DNA from: Planococcus circulans
Lineage (GTDB): Bacteria > Bacillota > Bacilli > Bacillales_A > Planococcaceae
DNA: 50,867 bases
Direction: 5' to 3'
Assembly (NCBI RefSeq): GCF_020023385.1
Contig: NZ_JAIQCL010000016.1
Span: forward strand, 1 to 50,867
Numbering within the stretch: the stretch's first letter is position 1; each line of letters begins with the position of its first letter. Positions 40,554 through 48,135 of the stretch are shown one piece after another. The position numbers and the translations under genes were made by a program. The notes under the pieces were generated by a model. It searched no databases, was not told where the DNA came from, and saw only the letters and a list, made by a program, of their open reading frames with translations.

Positions 40554-40922
40554 TGTGGATAACTTTTTGACTGTAAATTTTTTATTAACAATCCACAGTG
40601 GGAGAAAAGCTTCGCTATCCGTAGCTCTTTTCTTCTGTTAAAATGGGTTGTGGATAAAAGGTGATGAAATGTGTATAACTGTGTGGAATATTCGGAAATC
40701 GAAAGAGGTGTAAAAAATGGAGATAAAATGCTGTAAAACCCATGTAGAGCATGCGTTGGACATGTTCGTAGCAGAGACGAAAAGCTATCCAATACTTACA
40801 GAATTATCAGAAACAGAAAAGTTATCCACAGTGTGTGACTACTGTGAAGAGGCTGCAACGTATCTTGTGGCAAACGAATGATCGGGCACAAGATGTAGAA
40901 AATCCTGTGGATATGTGTATAA
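40554..40922. promoter_or_regulatory. DnaA-box cluster around yyzF, upstream of rlmH
   Basis: Perfect boxes lie at 40554-40562, 40649-40657 and 40822-40830 (the last inside the yyzF coding sequence). One-mismatch boxes lie at 40670-40678 (TGTGTATAA), 40906-40914 (TGTGGATAT) and 40914-40922 (TGTGTATAA). This density equals oriC, yet the site is about 31 kb away. As I recall, B. subtilis has an oriC-proximal DnaA-box cluster before its rlmH homologue (yydA). Confidence 0.75.
40717..40881 (+). CDS. yyzF: CxxH/CxxC small protein (YyzF-like)
   Basis: A 54-residue protein beginning MEIKCCKTHVEHALDMFV, with Cys6-x-x-His9 and Cys40-x-x-Cys43 (VCDYCEEAA), four likely zinc ligands. This is the CxxH/CxxC family seen before rlmH in Bacillales. 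Function unknown. The ATG follows GAAAGAGGTG. A DnaA box lies within the gene. Confidence 0.88.
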   Translation: MEIKCCKTHVEHALDMFVAETKSYPILTELSETEKLSTVCDYCEEAATYLVANE

Positions 40923-40970
40923 CATTTGTGGGCAACTTGTTTGTAAATTTATTGTGAAGGGGGATAACAT

Positions 40971-41450
40971 GTGAATATCTCAATTATCAGTGTAGGAAAG
41001 CTGAAGGAAAAATACTTGAAGTCGGGTATTGAAGAGTATACAAAACGGCTGGGAAGCTATACAAAAATAAATGAAATCGAAGTAGCAGACGAAAAAGCGC
41101 CGGAACAACTGAGCGAGGCGGACATGGAAATCGTCAAAAAGAAGGAAGCGGAGCGAATTTTGGCAAAAATTTCCCCGGATGCATATGTTATTGCATTGGC
41201 GATCGACGGCAAAATGAAAACGTCCGAGCAGCTGGCAAAAGACATCGAATCGCTGATGACCTACGGCCGCAGCAAAATCGTCTTTGTCATCGGCGGCTCT
41301 TTGGGTCTGCATGATGAAGTATTGAAGCGGGCGGATGAAAAACTGTCATTTTCGAAGATGACGTTTCCGCATCAATTGATGAGATTGATTTTGGTGGAAC
41401 AGGTGTATCGGGCTTTCCGGATTATGAAGGGTGAACCTTACCATAAGTAA
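40971..41450 (+). CDS. rlmH: 23S rRNA (pseudouridine1915-N3)-methyltransferase RlmH
   Basis: SPOUT methyltransferase acting on 23S rRNA pseudouridine 1915; known as OrfX in staphylococci. 159 residues, beginning [17 protein letters not shown], with [12 protein letters not shown] and the C-terminal knot [18 protein letters not shown]. The GTG start follows GAAGGGGG. Its last codons GEPYHK-stop form the left attachment site of the inserted element; the protein end is unchanged. Confidence 0.97.
   Translation: MNISIISVGKLKEKYLKSGIEEYTKRLGSYTKINEIEVADEKAPEQLSEADMEIVKKKEAERILAKISPDAYVIALAIDGKMKTSEQLAKDIESLMTYGRSKIVFVIGGSLGLHDEVLKRADEKLSFSKMTFPHQLMRLILVEQVYRAFRIMKGEPYHK
41430..41450 (+). repeat. 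Attachment-site repeat attL (rlmH 3' end)
   Basis: The 21 bases coding GEPYHK-stop match the copy at 44451 at 18 of 21 positions; the three differences are all synonymous. The flanking TGAGGTTTTTAATTT resembles the sequence next to orfX at SCC element ends in staphylococci as I recall it. Confidence 0.85.
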
Positions 41451-41735
41451 ATGAGGTTTTTAATTTGGTATCAATTACAGTGGTTTTACTATAATTGATG
41501 CTATTTTTTATGGAAAAACTTACAATTTGCAGCTTTATTGGGGAAAGGCACAACTTATTCTAGAAGAAATATTAACAAGCCCACTAAATAACAGCAGCAA
41601 ACATATAATCAGATTAATTATTAAATTATGTTTACTATTTTATTGAACAACAAATCTTTGCAAGTTCTTGTAATAGAAATTTGATATAAAATAAAAATGG
41701 TATAATGTAAGTAAATACCAATTAATTTGGAGGGC
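41451..41735. other. Left non-coding part of the element
   Basis: AT-rich, with no convincing gene. An inverted repeat ATCAATTA / TAATTGAT lies at 41470-41477 and 41492-41499. A consensus TATAAT with an upstream TGG (extended -10, 41698-41706) precedes the sieB-like gene; its -35 is weak. Confidence 0.5.
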
Positions 41736-42285
41736 GTGATAAAACTTAATATTAAAGAAATTTTAACATTGCCTGCATCGATTATGGTCGCACTTTTTTT
41801 AACCAGTGGAATACTAGTATTCTCGCCAGTTTCCATTCCAGAAAAACTGTTCATGATAGGATTTAGAGAACAAAATGGTTTTGCTATTGGGATAGTATTT
41901 ATTGTGTCTATTTCAATTTTGACAATTAATCTTATTTACTCTATATCGAAGTTAATTCAAAGCGCAGGAGCACGTAACAATTTTATTCAAGCGCGGAAGT
42001 AAGACTAAGAAATCTTACAAGTTGTCAAAAGGCGATTATATATTTACTTTTTAAGCAATATAACCGTACTTTTGGTTTACCAATTTATGACGGTGCAATT
42101 AATGAACTTGAAAGCAATATAAAGATAAAAAGACGACTATTCAATATATAGTGAGTGATTTAAATAATGCAAGATTTCCATACCTGCCACAGCCATGGGT
42201 ATCAAATAAATTACAAGAGAATACGGAATTATTAGAGGCTTTTAAAGTCTCCTTTAATTCTTTTAATAATAACTTTGTTTATTAG
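41736..42285 (+). pseudogene. sieB: SieB-like superinfection exclusion protein, frameshifted
   Basis: SieB-like proteins are small membrane proteins that block heteroimmune phages. Frame 1 gives the N-terminal half: two membrane helices around SPVSIPEKLFMIGFREQ, ending at a stop at 42000-42002. From about 41978 another frame continues with LRNLTSCQKAIIYLLFKQYN and LPIYDGAINELESN up to a stop at 42149-42151. From about 42130, in an A-rich tract, a third frame gives YLPQPWVSNKLQENTELL to a stop at 42283-42285. Joined, the frames give about 183 residues, a normal SieB length. The expected ATG also seems changed to ATA (41739), leaving a GTG very close to GGAGGG. It is likely inactive unless frameshifting occurs. 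Confidence 0.75.
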
Positions 42286-42295
42286 GGGGAGTATT

Positions 42296-44134
42296 ATGGA
42301 CTTCATTTTAGATGCAGTTAAAAGGTACGCATCATTACCTGAAACACAGTATGCAATTCAAATTAATGGTCCTTGGGGGACAGGGAAAACTTATTATGTA
42401 AAAAAACATTTAATCCCAGAAGTAAACCGTGTAAAAAATTCTGAGGGTGAACATTATAGATGTTGTTATATCTCATTAAATGGATTTTCAAGTGTAGATC
42501 AAATTGGTGAAGCTGTATTTTTTGAGTTGGCAGAAGGAAAGAACAAGATTGCCTATCAAGGAGCTAAATATTTAGGAAGGTATGGAGGAGTATTAAATTT
42601 TCTTGGTGACTTTGAAGGAGTGGCATCAAATTTAAAACAAGATATTACAAGTATGTTAAGTAAATCAACGGATAATCTCTTAAAAAGTATTTTTTTAATC
42701 TTTGATGATTTAGAAAGAATTGACGACAACTTATCTTTAAAACAAGTTTTTGGATATATAAATTCGAATTATATTGAGCAAGAAAAAGTAAAGGTCTTGT
42801 TTATTTCTAATGATGAAAAGATTGATACAGCTACGAATTATAAAGAAATTAGAGAGAAAGTTATAGGTAGAACATTAGAGTTTAAATATACTAACTCGGA
42901 AGTAATAGAAAATATAGTTCATACCATTTATGAAGATAATCCTTTATTTGTTTCATTCTTCGAAAATCATACCGAGGAACTTATCAACGTAATTAACCAA
43001 GTATTTGATAAATTAAATTTGAGAACATTAAGGTTTATCTTTGATATATATAGTACGTTGCTTATAGAAATAACTAAGGCTGGAATAGAAGATGAATCTT
43101 TATTTAAGACGATGTTTTTAAATATATTAATAGTTAGTAAAGAGTATAAAGATGGAAATGTTTCAAATACCGATGATTTTAATTTTGTACATGGAAGTTT
43201 CCATTTTCACTTTTACGGATCTTCGAATAAGGAAGAGCAAAGTTATGAAAAATCCTTTTTAGAAAGATATCATCAAAATAATGATTATATCATTAAGAAT
43301 ATACATTATTTTAGAAGTATTAGCGAAAATGTGATAACCGGCTTTTTAGATGTAGATATTTTTATTGGGGAAGTCCAAGATTATATAGCGTACAAGAGAA
43401 AAAGTATGGCTAAAAATTCTGATCAGGAAATCCCACCTATAGATATACTACGTTATTTTGGATTATATGATGATGATGCGCTAAGAGATGCACAAATTGA
43501 AGTTCTCTCAAAAATACAAATAGGAGTGTACACATGTACAGAAATTGTTGAAATTACAAACGTGTTTTTAAACCTTGAGGATAACCAAATGTTATTTGAT
43601 GAAACTAAAAACGCATTGCAAATATTAAACCAACAATTTGAAAAGTTATTAGTTGAATGGGAGATTCCAGAACGTTTCGATATATGGGACTTTAAAAATA
43701 GAGGCATGCATACAGGTGTAACCGACATGCTTGAAGCGCTACGAGTTAATTTTGAAGAAAAAAACTACGAGGTAAGAAAGCAAGCTGTTTATAATTGGTT
43801 ACAAGCATTAATAGATGATAAAGTAACCAAAGAATTATATGAGAAAGTAGAGTTTGAGAGGGATTTTTTTAAAATCATAATTGATCTTCAATTTATTGAT
43901 TACTTATCGAATTCAAATGAATTTATTGTAAATATAAACCGCTTGTTAAATCAGAAATATTTAAGAATATCTAATGCCTCAGATTATCACTCACATGAAA
44001 TTGAACATATTGATACATTGATAGGAATGGTAGACAAGTATGTTGAAGAGAACGATGGAAAGTTAGGTAAAGTAAAAACATTCAATTTAAGAAATTTATT
44101 AAAAAGGTTATCAGAAGTAAAAGAGCATTTATAA
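42296..44134 (+). CDS. KAP-like P-loop NTPase, putative phage defence
   Basis: An intact 612-residue protein. Walker A is GPWGTGKT (25-32) and Walker B is FLIFDDLER (133-141), followed by a sensor-like VLFISNDEK. This is the pattern of KAP and related P-loop NTPases, but no membrane segments are visible, unlike classic KAP proteins. The remaining 430 or so residues are mostly helical, Asn/Glu/Lys-rich, and unrecognised. The ATG follows AGGGGGAG, which overlaps the stop of the sieB-like gene, so the two were an operon. Codon use is strongly AT-biased compared with the core genes. A defence role is inferred from context only. Confidence 0.75.
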   Translation: MDFILDAVKRYASLPETQYAIQINGPWGTGKTYYVKKHLIPEVNRVKNSEGEHYRCCYISLNGFSSVDQIGEAVFFELAEGKNKIAYQGAKYLGRYGGVLNFLGDFEGVASNLKQDITSMLSKSTDNLLKSIFLIFDDLERIDDNLSLKQVFGYINSNYIEQEKVKVLFISNDEKIDTATNYKEIREKVIGRTLEFKYTNSEVIENIVHTIYEDNPLFVSFFENHTEELINVINQVFDKLNLRTLRFIFDIYSTLLIEITKAGIEDESLFKTMFLNILIVSKEYKDGNVSNTDDFNFVHGSFHFHFYGSSNKEEQSYEKSFLERYHQNNDYIIKNIHYFRSISENVITGFLDVDIFIGEVQDYIAYKRKSMAKNSDQEIPPIDILRYFGLYDDDALRDAQIEVLSKIQIGVYTCTEIVEITNVFLNLEDNQMLFDETKNALQILNQQFEKLLVEWEIPERFDIWDFKNRGMHTGVTDMLEALRVNFEEKNYEVRKQAVYNWLQALIDDKVTKELYEKVEFERDFFKIIIDLQFIDYLSNSNEFIVNINRLLNQKYLRISNASDYHSHEIEHIDTLIGMVDKYVEENDGKLGKVKTFNLRNLLKRLSEVKEHL

Positions 44135-44450
44135 AAGTAATTTGCTATCTTGTTGTTAATTTAAAATTCGCGAATTAATGAATCGGTATGAGAAATAATA
44201 AAGCATTTATCCCATAGTTCACTTTACGATTTTTGTAAGTATTATCACGCTTATTAAGTGGAATTAGAGCACGTGACGTATATTTTTAAATTAAGAGCTA
44301 TTGGAGTAAGGCTGTCCATCAATCTTTATTCGAGTAGAAAATCGACTAGCATACTAGAATGAGTTAGATAAAGCATATAATACAAGGATTATGATCATTT
44401 AGTTTAGTTGTTGCTAACGAGTAAGAGAAATCCGCACTTAGCCATGTTAC
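44135..44450. other. Right non-coding part of the element
   Basis: About 315 AT-rich bases without a credible gene. It contains a 12-base palindrome AATTCGCGAATT near 44165 and no clear terminator right after the NTPase gene. The sequence TCCGCACTTAGCCATGTTAC leads into the right repeat. Confidence 0.45.
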
Positions 44451-44471
44451 GGCGAACCTTATCATAAATAA
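44451..44471 (+). repeat. Attachment-site repeat attR
   Basis: Encodes the same GEPYHK-stop as the end of rlmH but is out of any gene. It differs from attL at three positions (T/C, C/T, G/A). The CATAAATAAG form may be the ancestral chromosomal site. Confidence 0.82.
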
Positions 44472-44483
44472 GGATAAACTATT

Positions 44484-44509
44484 AAGGGACTCTAGTAGGT
44501 CCCTTTTAT
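44484..44509 (+). terminator. Displaced rlmH terminator
   Basis: AAGGGAC, an 8-base loop and GTCCCTT followed by TT, 13 bases after attR. The spacing fits the terminator of an uninterrupted rlmH, now separated from it by the element. Confidence 0.75.
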
Positions 44510-44634
44510 ATCTATTAACTGTAATAGAGCTTATTGACCAAATATGTAGCTGCTGTCCGAGGGCGGGATATATCGTTTTCAGTAATTCAGAGCCAGTCTT
44601 CCATAAGTCAGGGTCAATCATAGTAGCATGAACA

Positions 44635-44676
44635 AGGGGACAGGGGCTTTGTCTTAAAATAAAGTCCCTGTCCCCT
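44635..44676. repeat. REP-like palindrome (GGGGACAGGG type)
   Basis: AGGGGACAGGGGCTTT pairs with AAAGTCCCTGTCCCCT (one G-U pair) around a 10-base loop. Repeats of this GGGGACAGGGxCTTT form are, as I recall, widespread extragenic palindromes in Bacillales, linked to Y1-type (RAYT) transposases. It lies 9 bases after the SDR stop and could also act as its terminator. Confidence 0.65.
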
Positions 44677-44684
44677 AAATTCAC

Positions 44685-45434
44685 TTATTTTAACGAGTAG
44701 CCGCCATCTACAACTATTTCTGCACCGTTTATATAGGATGCTTTTTCTGAAGCTAGGAACAGCACGACTTCTGCAATCTCGCTTGGTTTCCCGTAACTTC
44801 CTCTAGGGTGTCCCTTTGACTGTTTTTCATAATTGTCTATTCCGCCATATGCTTTAATGGCCAGGTCGGTTTCTGTAGGGCCAGGGGATATGCAATTGAC
44901 CCGGATTCCTTGGTTCGCAAAGCGAAGTGCCGTGCTTTGGGTCATCGCAACCACAGCTGCTTTGGTCCCGCTGTAAGCTGGCAGCATCGGATTGACTTTA
45001 TCGTTTCCAAGGATTGCTGCATTATTAATGATGACTCCGTTTTTTTGCTTACTCATCAAGAGTAAAGAATATTTCATGTAGAGGAAAATGGCCGTTTGAT
45101 TGACGGCAATCAACTGATTCCAGTCATCTAGCTTTACGCGAGACAATGGCCCCATTCCTATAGACAGAATACCGGCATTGTTGAATAAAATATCAACATC
45201 ATGCCCATCATTTTCAAGTGCTTTAAAAAAGCTTTCGATTTCTTCCACATTTTCGTTATGGACTTGGTAAAAATGAGCCTTCCCGTTGCATTCACTCTCT
45301 ACCTGAGAGCCTTTGGTACGATCTCTTCCAGTAAAATGAACGGCAGCCCCTTCTTTACAAAAGAAACGAACCACTTCTTTGCCAATTCCATCCGTTCCAC
45401 CATTCACAATCACTACTTTGTTTTCGAACATCAT
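44685..45434 (-). CDS. SDR family oxidoreductase lacking the catalytic serine
   Basis: A 249-residue Rossmann-fold protein of the classical short-chain dehydrogenase family: cofactor motif GGTDGIG, NNAG, and YSGTK (Tyr154, Lys158), ending GAEIVVDGGYSL. The usual catalytic Ser before the Tyr is replaced: the segment reads IINNAAILG with Ala at the expected place. Substrate unknown; activity may be altered. Two adjacent ATGs follow GGAGGGATC. It lies opposite the element and may be independent of it. Confidence 0.87.
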   Translation of the reverse strand: MMFENKVVIVNGGTDGIGKEVVRFFCKEGAAVHFTGRDRTKGSQVESECNGKAHFYQVHNENVEEIESFFKALENDGHDVDILFNNAGILSIGMGPLSRVKLDDWNQLIAVNQTAIFLYMKYSLLLMSKQKNGVIINNAAILGNDKVNPMLPAYSGTKAAVVAMTQSTALRFANQGIRVNCISPGPTETDLAIKAYGGIDNYEKQSKGHPRGSYGKPSEIAEVVLFLASEKASYINGAEIVVDGGYSLK

Positions 45435-45512
45435 GAGATCCCTCCAAACATCATATTAAAGTCTGTTTATTCAGTATATAGCATTCGTATCAGCGTAGGA
45501 AATCTGAGTATT

Positions 45513-45538
45513 CACCACCCGATGGGACATGGGTGGTG
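45513..45538. repeat. Perfect hairpin between SDR gene and hbpS gene
   Basis: CACCACCC and GGGTGGTG flank a 10-base loop. It is not followed by a T run on either strand. Such lone hairpins can be ends of IS200/IS605-type elements, but no transposase or second end is visible. Confidence 0.4.
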
Positions 45539-45627
45539 TCTTATATGAAGGATTCGACGCACACTTTTCCCTTCATTATGTGGAGCCGTTCATGTTTAGT
45601 TCGCTTAACGGTTACTTCCCATCCCAC

Positions 45628-45675
45628 CAATATAAAGAAGCGCCAGGATCATCCTCCTGGCGCTTCTTTATATTG
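45628..45675 (-). terminator. hbpS gene terminator, 21-bp perfect stem
   Basis: A perfect 21-bp inverted repeat (45628-45648 and 45655-45675) with a 6-base loop; its core is GAAGCGCCAGGA / TCCTGGCGCTTC. On the minus strand the outer end is CTTTATATTG, with a weak T tract. It ends the fdhA-hbpS unit. Confidence 0.7.
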
Positions 45676-45681
45676 AAACTT

Positions 45682-46101
45682 TCACGACGTTGACTGCTCA
45701 TTAAATACATTTGCACCAGCTTCCGCAACTTGCACATCATGAGGCACTGAACTTCCGCTGACGCCTATGGCACCCACTACTTTGTCATCGACGACAAGCG
45801 GGATTCCGCCACCAAAAACGACAAGGCGTCCGTTGTTGGTTGTGTTTAACCCATAAAGTTCAGCTGCAGGAACGGTCGCATCCGCCAGGTTTCCTGTCGG
45901 CATTTTTAGGGCTACGGATGTCCATGCTTTGTTTTGGGCAATGTCGATACTCGCCAACCACGCATCATCCATCCGGTGAACGGCGACTAGGTTGCCGCCA
46001 TCATCCACGACAGAAATAACCATGGCAATGCCGAGTTTAGTGGCTTCTTCTTCAGCACCAGCAATCACTTTCTTTGCCAATTCCAATGTAATTTTATTCA
46101 T
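45682..46101 (-). CDS. GlcG/HbpS family heme-binding-type protein
   Basis: A 139-residue protein of the GlcG/HbpS (DUF336) family: VVDDGGNLVAVHRMD, FGGGIPLVVDDKVVGAIGVSG and the C-terminal DVQVAEAG. Some members bind heme or sense redox state, while others sit beside dehydrogenases with unclear roles. No signal peptide. The ATG follows AAGGAGG. It begins 45 bases after the fdhA stop and is probably cotranscribed with it. Confidence 0.88.
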   Translation of the reverse strand: MNKITLELAKKVIAGAEEEATKLGIAMVISVVDDGGNLVAVHRMDDAWLASIDIAQNKAWTSVALKMPTGNLADATVPAAELYGLNTTNNGRLVVFGGGIPLVVDDKVVGAIGVSGSSVPHDVQVAEAGANVFNEQSTS

Positions 46102-46146
46102 AAGAAAGAACCTCCTTGTTTTTCTATGAGCATATAGGAAAATATC

Positions 46147-47373
46147 TTACTTATTAAAATTTCCATGAGGATCGATGACAAACTTTTTGGAAGCGCCTTG
46201 GTCAAATTCAGCGTATGCTTCCGGTGCTTGGTCTAAAGTGATCACAGTGGCATTTACCGCTTTGGCAATTTGTGCTTTTCCGCTTAAAATCGACATCATC
46301 AAGTCACGATGATACCGCATCACTGGAGTCTGGCCTGTTACAAAAGTATGTGCTTTTGCCCAACCAAGTCCTAGGCGCACCTTCAAGGTTCCGATTTTTG
46401 CATCCTCGTCGGAAGCACCTGGATCACCGGTTACATAGAGTCCAGGTATACCAAGACGTCCACCTGCACGCGTAACTTCCATAATGGAATTTAATACAAT
46501 AGCTGGTGCTTCACCGGCTCCCTCGCCATGTCCACTAGCTTCAAAGCCGACGCAATCAATCGCGCAATCAACTTCTGGGACACCCAGGATTTGAGCGATT
46601 TGCTCCCCAAGATCTGGATGTTCCCGAAGGTTTACGGTTTCACAGCCAAAACTATGGGCCTGTGCAAGTCGCTCCTTGTTTAAATCACCCACGATGACAA
46701 CAGATGCACCCAGCAGTTGGGCAGAATGGGCAGCGGCTAAGCCTACAGGGCCAGCCCCGGCAACATAGACAGTAGACCCTGGTTTTACACCAGCACTCAC
46801 GGCACCATGATAGCCTGTCGGGAAAATATCAGAAAGCATCGTTAGATCCAGTATTTTTTCCATCGCCTGATCTTTGTCCGGAAATTTCAGCAACTGGAAA
46901 TCTGCGTAAGGGACCATGACATATTCCGATTGGCCACCGACCCAACCGCCCATGTCGACATAGCCATAAGCAGAACCTGGGCGATCCGGATTTACGTTCT
47001 CGCAAATATGTGTATCTTGCTCTTTGCAGCTGCGGCAGCGGCCGCAAGCAATGTTAAATGGGACAGACACGAGGTCGCCTTTTTTAATGAATTCAACATC
47101 ACGGCCCACTTCAATGACTTCGCCTGTTATTTCATGGCCGAGGACGAGCCCTTCAGGAGCTGTCGTCCGGCCGCGCACCATGTGTTGATCACTTCCGCAA
47201 ATATTCGTTGTAACGATTTTTACAATCACTCCATGTTCACATTTGCGCCCTACATTCAATGGATTTACCCCGGGACCGTCTCTAATGATCAATTCAGGGT
47301 AACTAATGTCTTCAACCGCTACACTTCCAGCACCTCTGTATACCACCGCTCTGTTTCCTGCCATTTCTGTCAT
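46147..47373 (-). CDS. fdhA: Glutathione-independent formaldehyde dehydrogenase-like zinc enzyme
   Basis: Zinc-dependent medium-chain dehydrogenase of 408 residues, very close along its length to Pseudomonas putida formaldehyde dehydrogenase, which oxidises formaldehyde with tightly bound NAD. Catalytic zinc ligands: Cys59 (TNICGSDQHM) and His80 (GHE). Structural zinc: Cys110, 113, 116 and 124. The Rossmann motif is VAGAGPVGLAAA, followed by VDCAIDCVGFEASGHG. A longer N-terminal loop (about 27-44) than in P. putida is present. A divergent HxlR-type regulator lies upstream, a sensible partner if formaldehyde is the signal. Confidence 0.9.
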   Translation of the reverse strand: MTEMAGNRAVVYRGAGSVAVEDISYPELIIRDGPGVNPLNVGRKCEHGVIVKIVTTNICGSDQHMVRGRTTAPEGLVLGHEITGEVIEVGRDVEFIKKGDLVSVPFNIACGRCRSCKEQDTHICENVNPDRPGSAYGYVDMGGWVGGQSEYVMVPYADFQLLKFPDKDQAMEKILDLTMLSDIFPTGYHGAVSAGVKPGSTVYVAGAGPVGLAAAHSAQLLGASVVIVGDLNKERLAQAHSFGCETVNLREHPDLGEQIAQILGVPEVDCAIDCVGFEASGHGEGAGEAPAIVLNSIMEVTRAGGRLGIPGLYVTGDPGASDEDAKIGTLKVRLGLGWAKAHTFVTGQTPVMRYHRDLMMSILSGKAQIAKAVNATVITLDQAPEAYAEFDQGASKKFVIDPHGNFNK

Positions 47374-47530
47374 CTCCTATCCAATTTTGCACATATCAGA
47401 TTTACTCTTTGCACCAAGGCCAGCATCTGAGAAAGGACGAAACTGTAATAGATTATATTAACTATTCTCTATCTTCCGTTTATTCTAAATTATAATTCTT
47501 TTTATTGGAAGAACGCACTTTTTTGTGAGA

Positions 47531-47548
47531 AGGTTACCAAAAGGATAC
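47531..47548. promoter_or_regulatory. Candidate HxlR operator
   Basis: AGGTTAC (47531-47537) and AGGATAC (47542-47548) are direct repeats one helical turn apart, in the gap between fdhA and the HxlR gene. The spacing and place fit an operator for the divergent pair. I did not find a confident -35/-10 pair for either gene. Confidence 0.4.
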
Positions 47549-47581
47549 TTTCAGGAAGAAATGGGAGGAAGGGGCAGTCTC

Positions 47582-47953
47582 ATGGATGATTTGCGGTCAG
47601 AAATAAAAAGGGAAATTGAGTATGGCGAATTTAATTGCGAAAAAGAACTGACCTTGTCTATCATTAGCGGCAAATGGAAAATCATCATTATTTATTATTT
47701 AGGAACAGAGGGTGTTTTACGATTCAGCGAGATTAAACGGTTGCTTCCAAAAATTACGCATAAGGTGCTCACTACTCAAATCAGGGAGTTAGAAGAGGAT
47801 GGTATTGTTCATCGGAAAGTATTTCCTGAAGTTCCGTCGAAGGTGGAATATTCGTTGACAACTTTGGGGGAAAGCCTAATTCCAATCGTGTTGATGATGG
47901 ATGAATGGGGAAAGAAAAACATCAAACACTTTCCGATTGCAAAGAATGTGTGA
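47582..47953 (+). CDS. HxlR family transcriptional regulator
   Basis: A 123-residue winged-helix protein. The N-terminal Cys19 ([17 protein letters not shown]) is the cysteine seen in HxlR, which in B. subtilis activates formaldehyde-detoxification genes. The recognition region is [19 protein letters not shown], and the wing holds VEYSLTTLG. The ATG chosen (MDDLRSEI) follows AAGGGG; in-frame starts upstream, including GTG at 47525, overlap the proposed operator. Divergent from fdhA. Confidence 0.85.
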   Translation: MDDLRSEIKREIEYGEFNCEKELTLSIISGKWKIIIIYYLGTEGVLRFSEIKRLLPKITHKVLTTQIRELEEDGIVHRKVFPEVPSKVEYSLTTLGESLIPIVLMMDEWGKKNIKHFPIAKNV

Positions 47954-47978
47954 GGATCTCTTCGCGGGGTCCTCTTTC
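47952..47978 (+). terminator. HxlR gene terminator
   Basis: GAGGATC and GGTCCTC (one G-U pair) with a 9-base loop, then TTTC, overlapping the stop codon. Confidence 0.6.
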
Positions 47979-48135
47979 ATTTCCAAAAAGAACTGCTGGT
48001 CTCCGATTGATTTGGCTCTTCGTGTAGATGGGCTGCGGTCTGCATATTCCATAAGTAACTCAGATTTATGGTTATAATTTTAGTCAAAGAAGAGGTAACG
48101 CTCTACCTAAAGATGAGAAAGAAAGGTGAACTGTT

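Larger units (their letters stand above)
41430..44471. mobile_element. SCC-like element at rlmH, without ccr recombinase
   Basis: A 3.0-kb segment bounded by direct repeats of the rlmH 3' end. It is visibly more AT-rich than its surroundings (roughly 70% A+T by eye). It carries a broken sieB-like gene and a KAP-like NTPase, and no serine recombinase, transposase or integrase. An intrinsic terminator follows the right repeat, where the terminator of an uninterrupted rlmH would be. Inner ends carry an imperfect inverted TGxGGxTTT (after attL, and complementary to the strand before attR). Reading: an SCC-like cassette that needs recombinase in trans, or a remnant of a larger one. Confidence 0.75.

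Noticed and set aside
41430..44471. Prophage or integrative plasmid as the source of the 3-kb insertion
   Set aside because: No integrase, phage structural or replication genes are present, and the target is the rlmH stop rather than a tRNA gene.
44364..44684. Minus-strand frame of 106 codons between attR and the SDR gene
   Set aside because: It spans attR, the displaced terminator and the REP-like palindrome, and its first codons come from that palindrome. No ribosome-binding site was evident.
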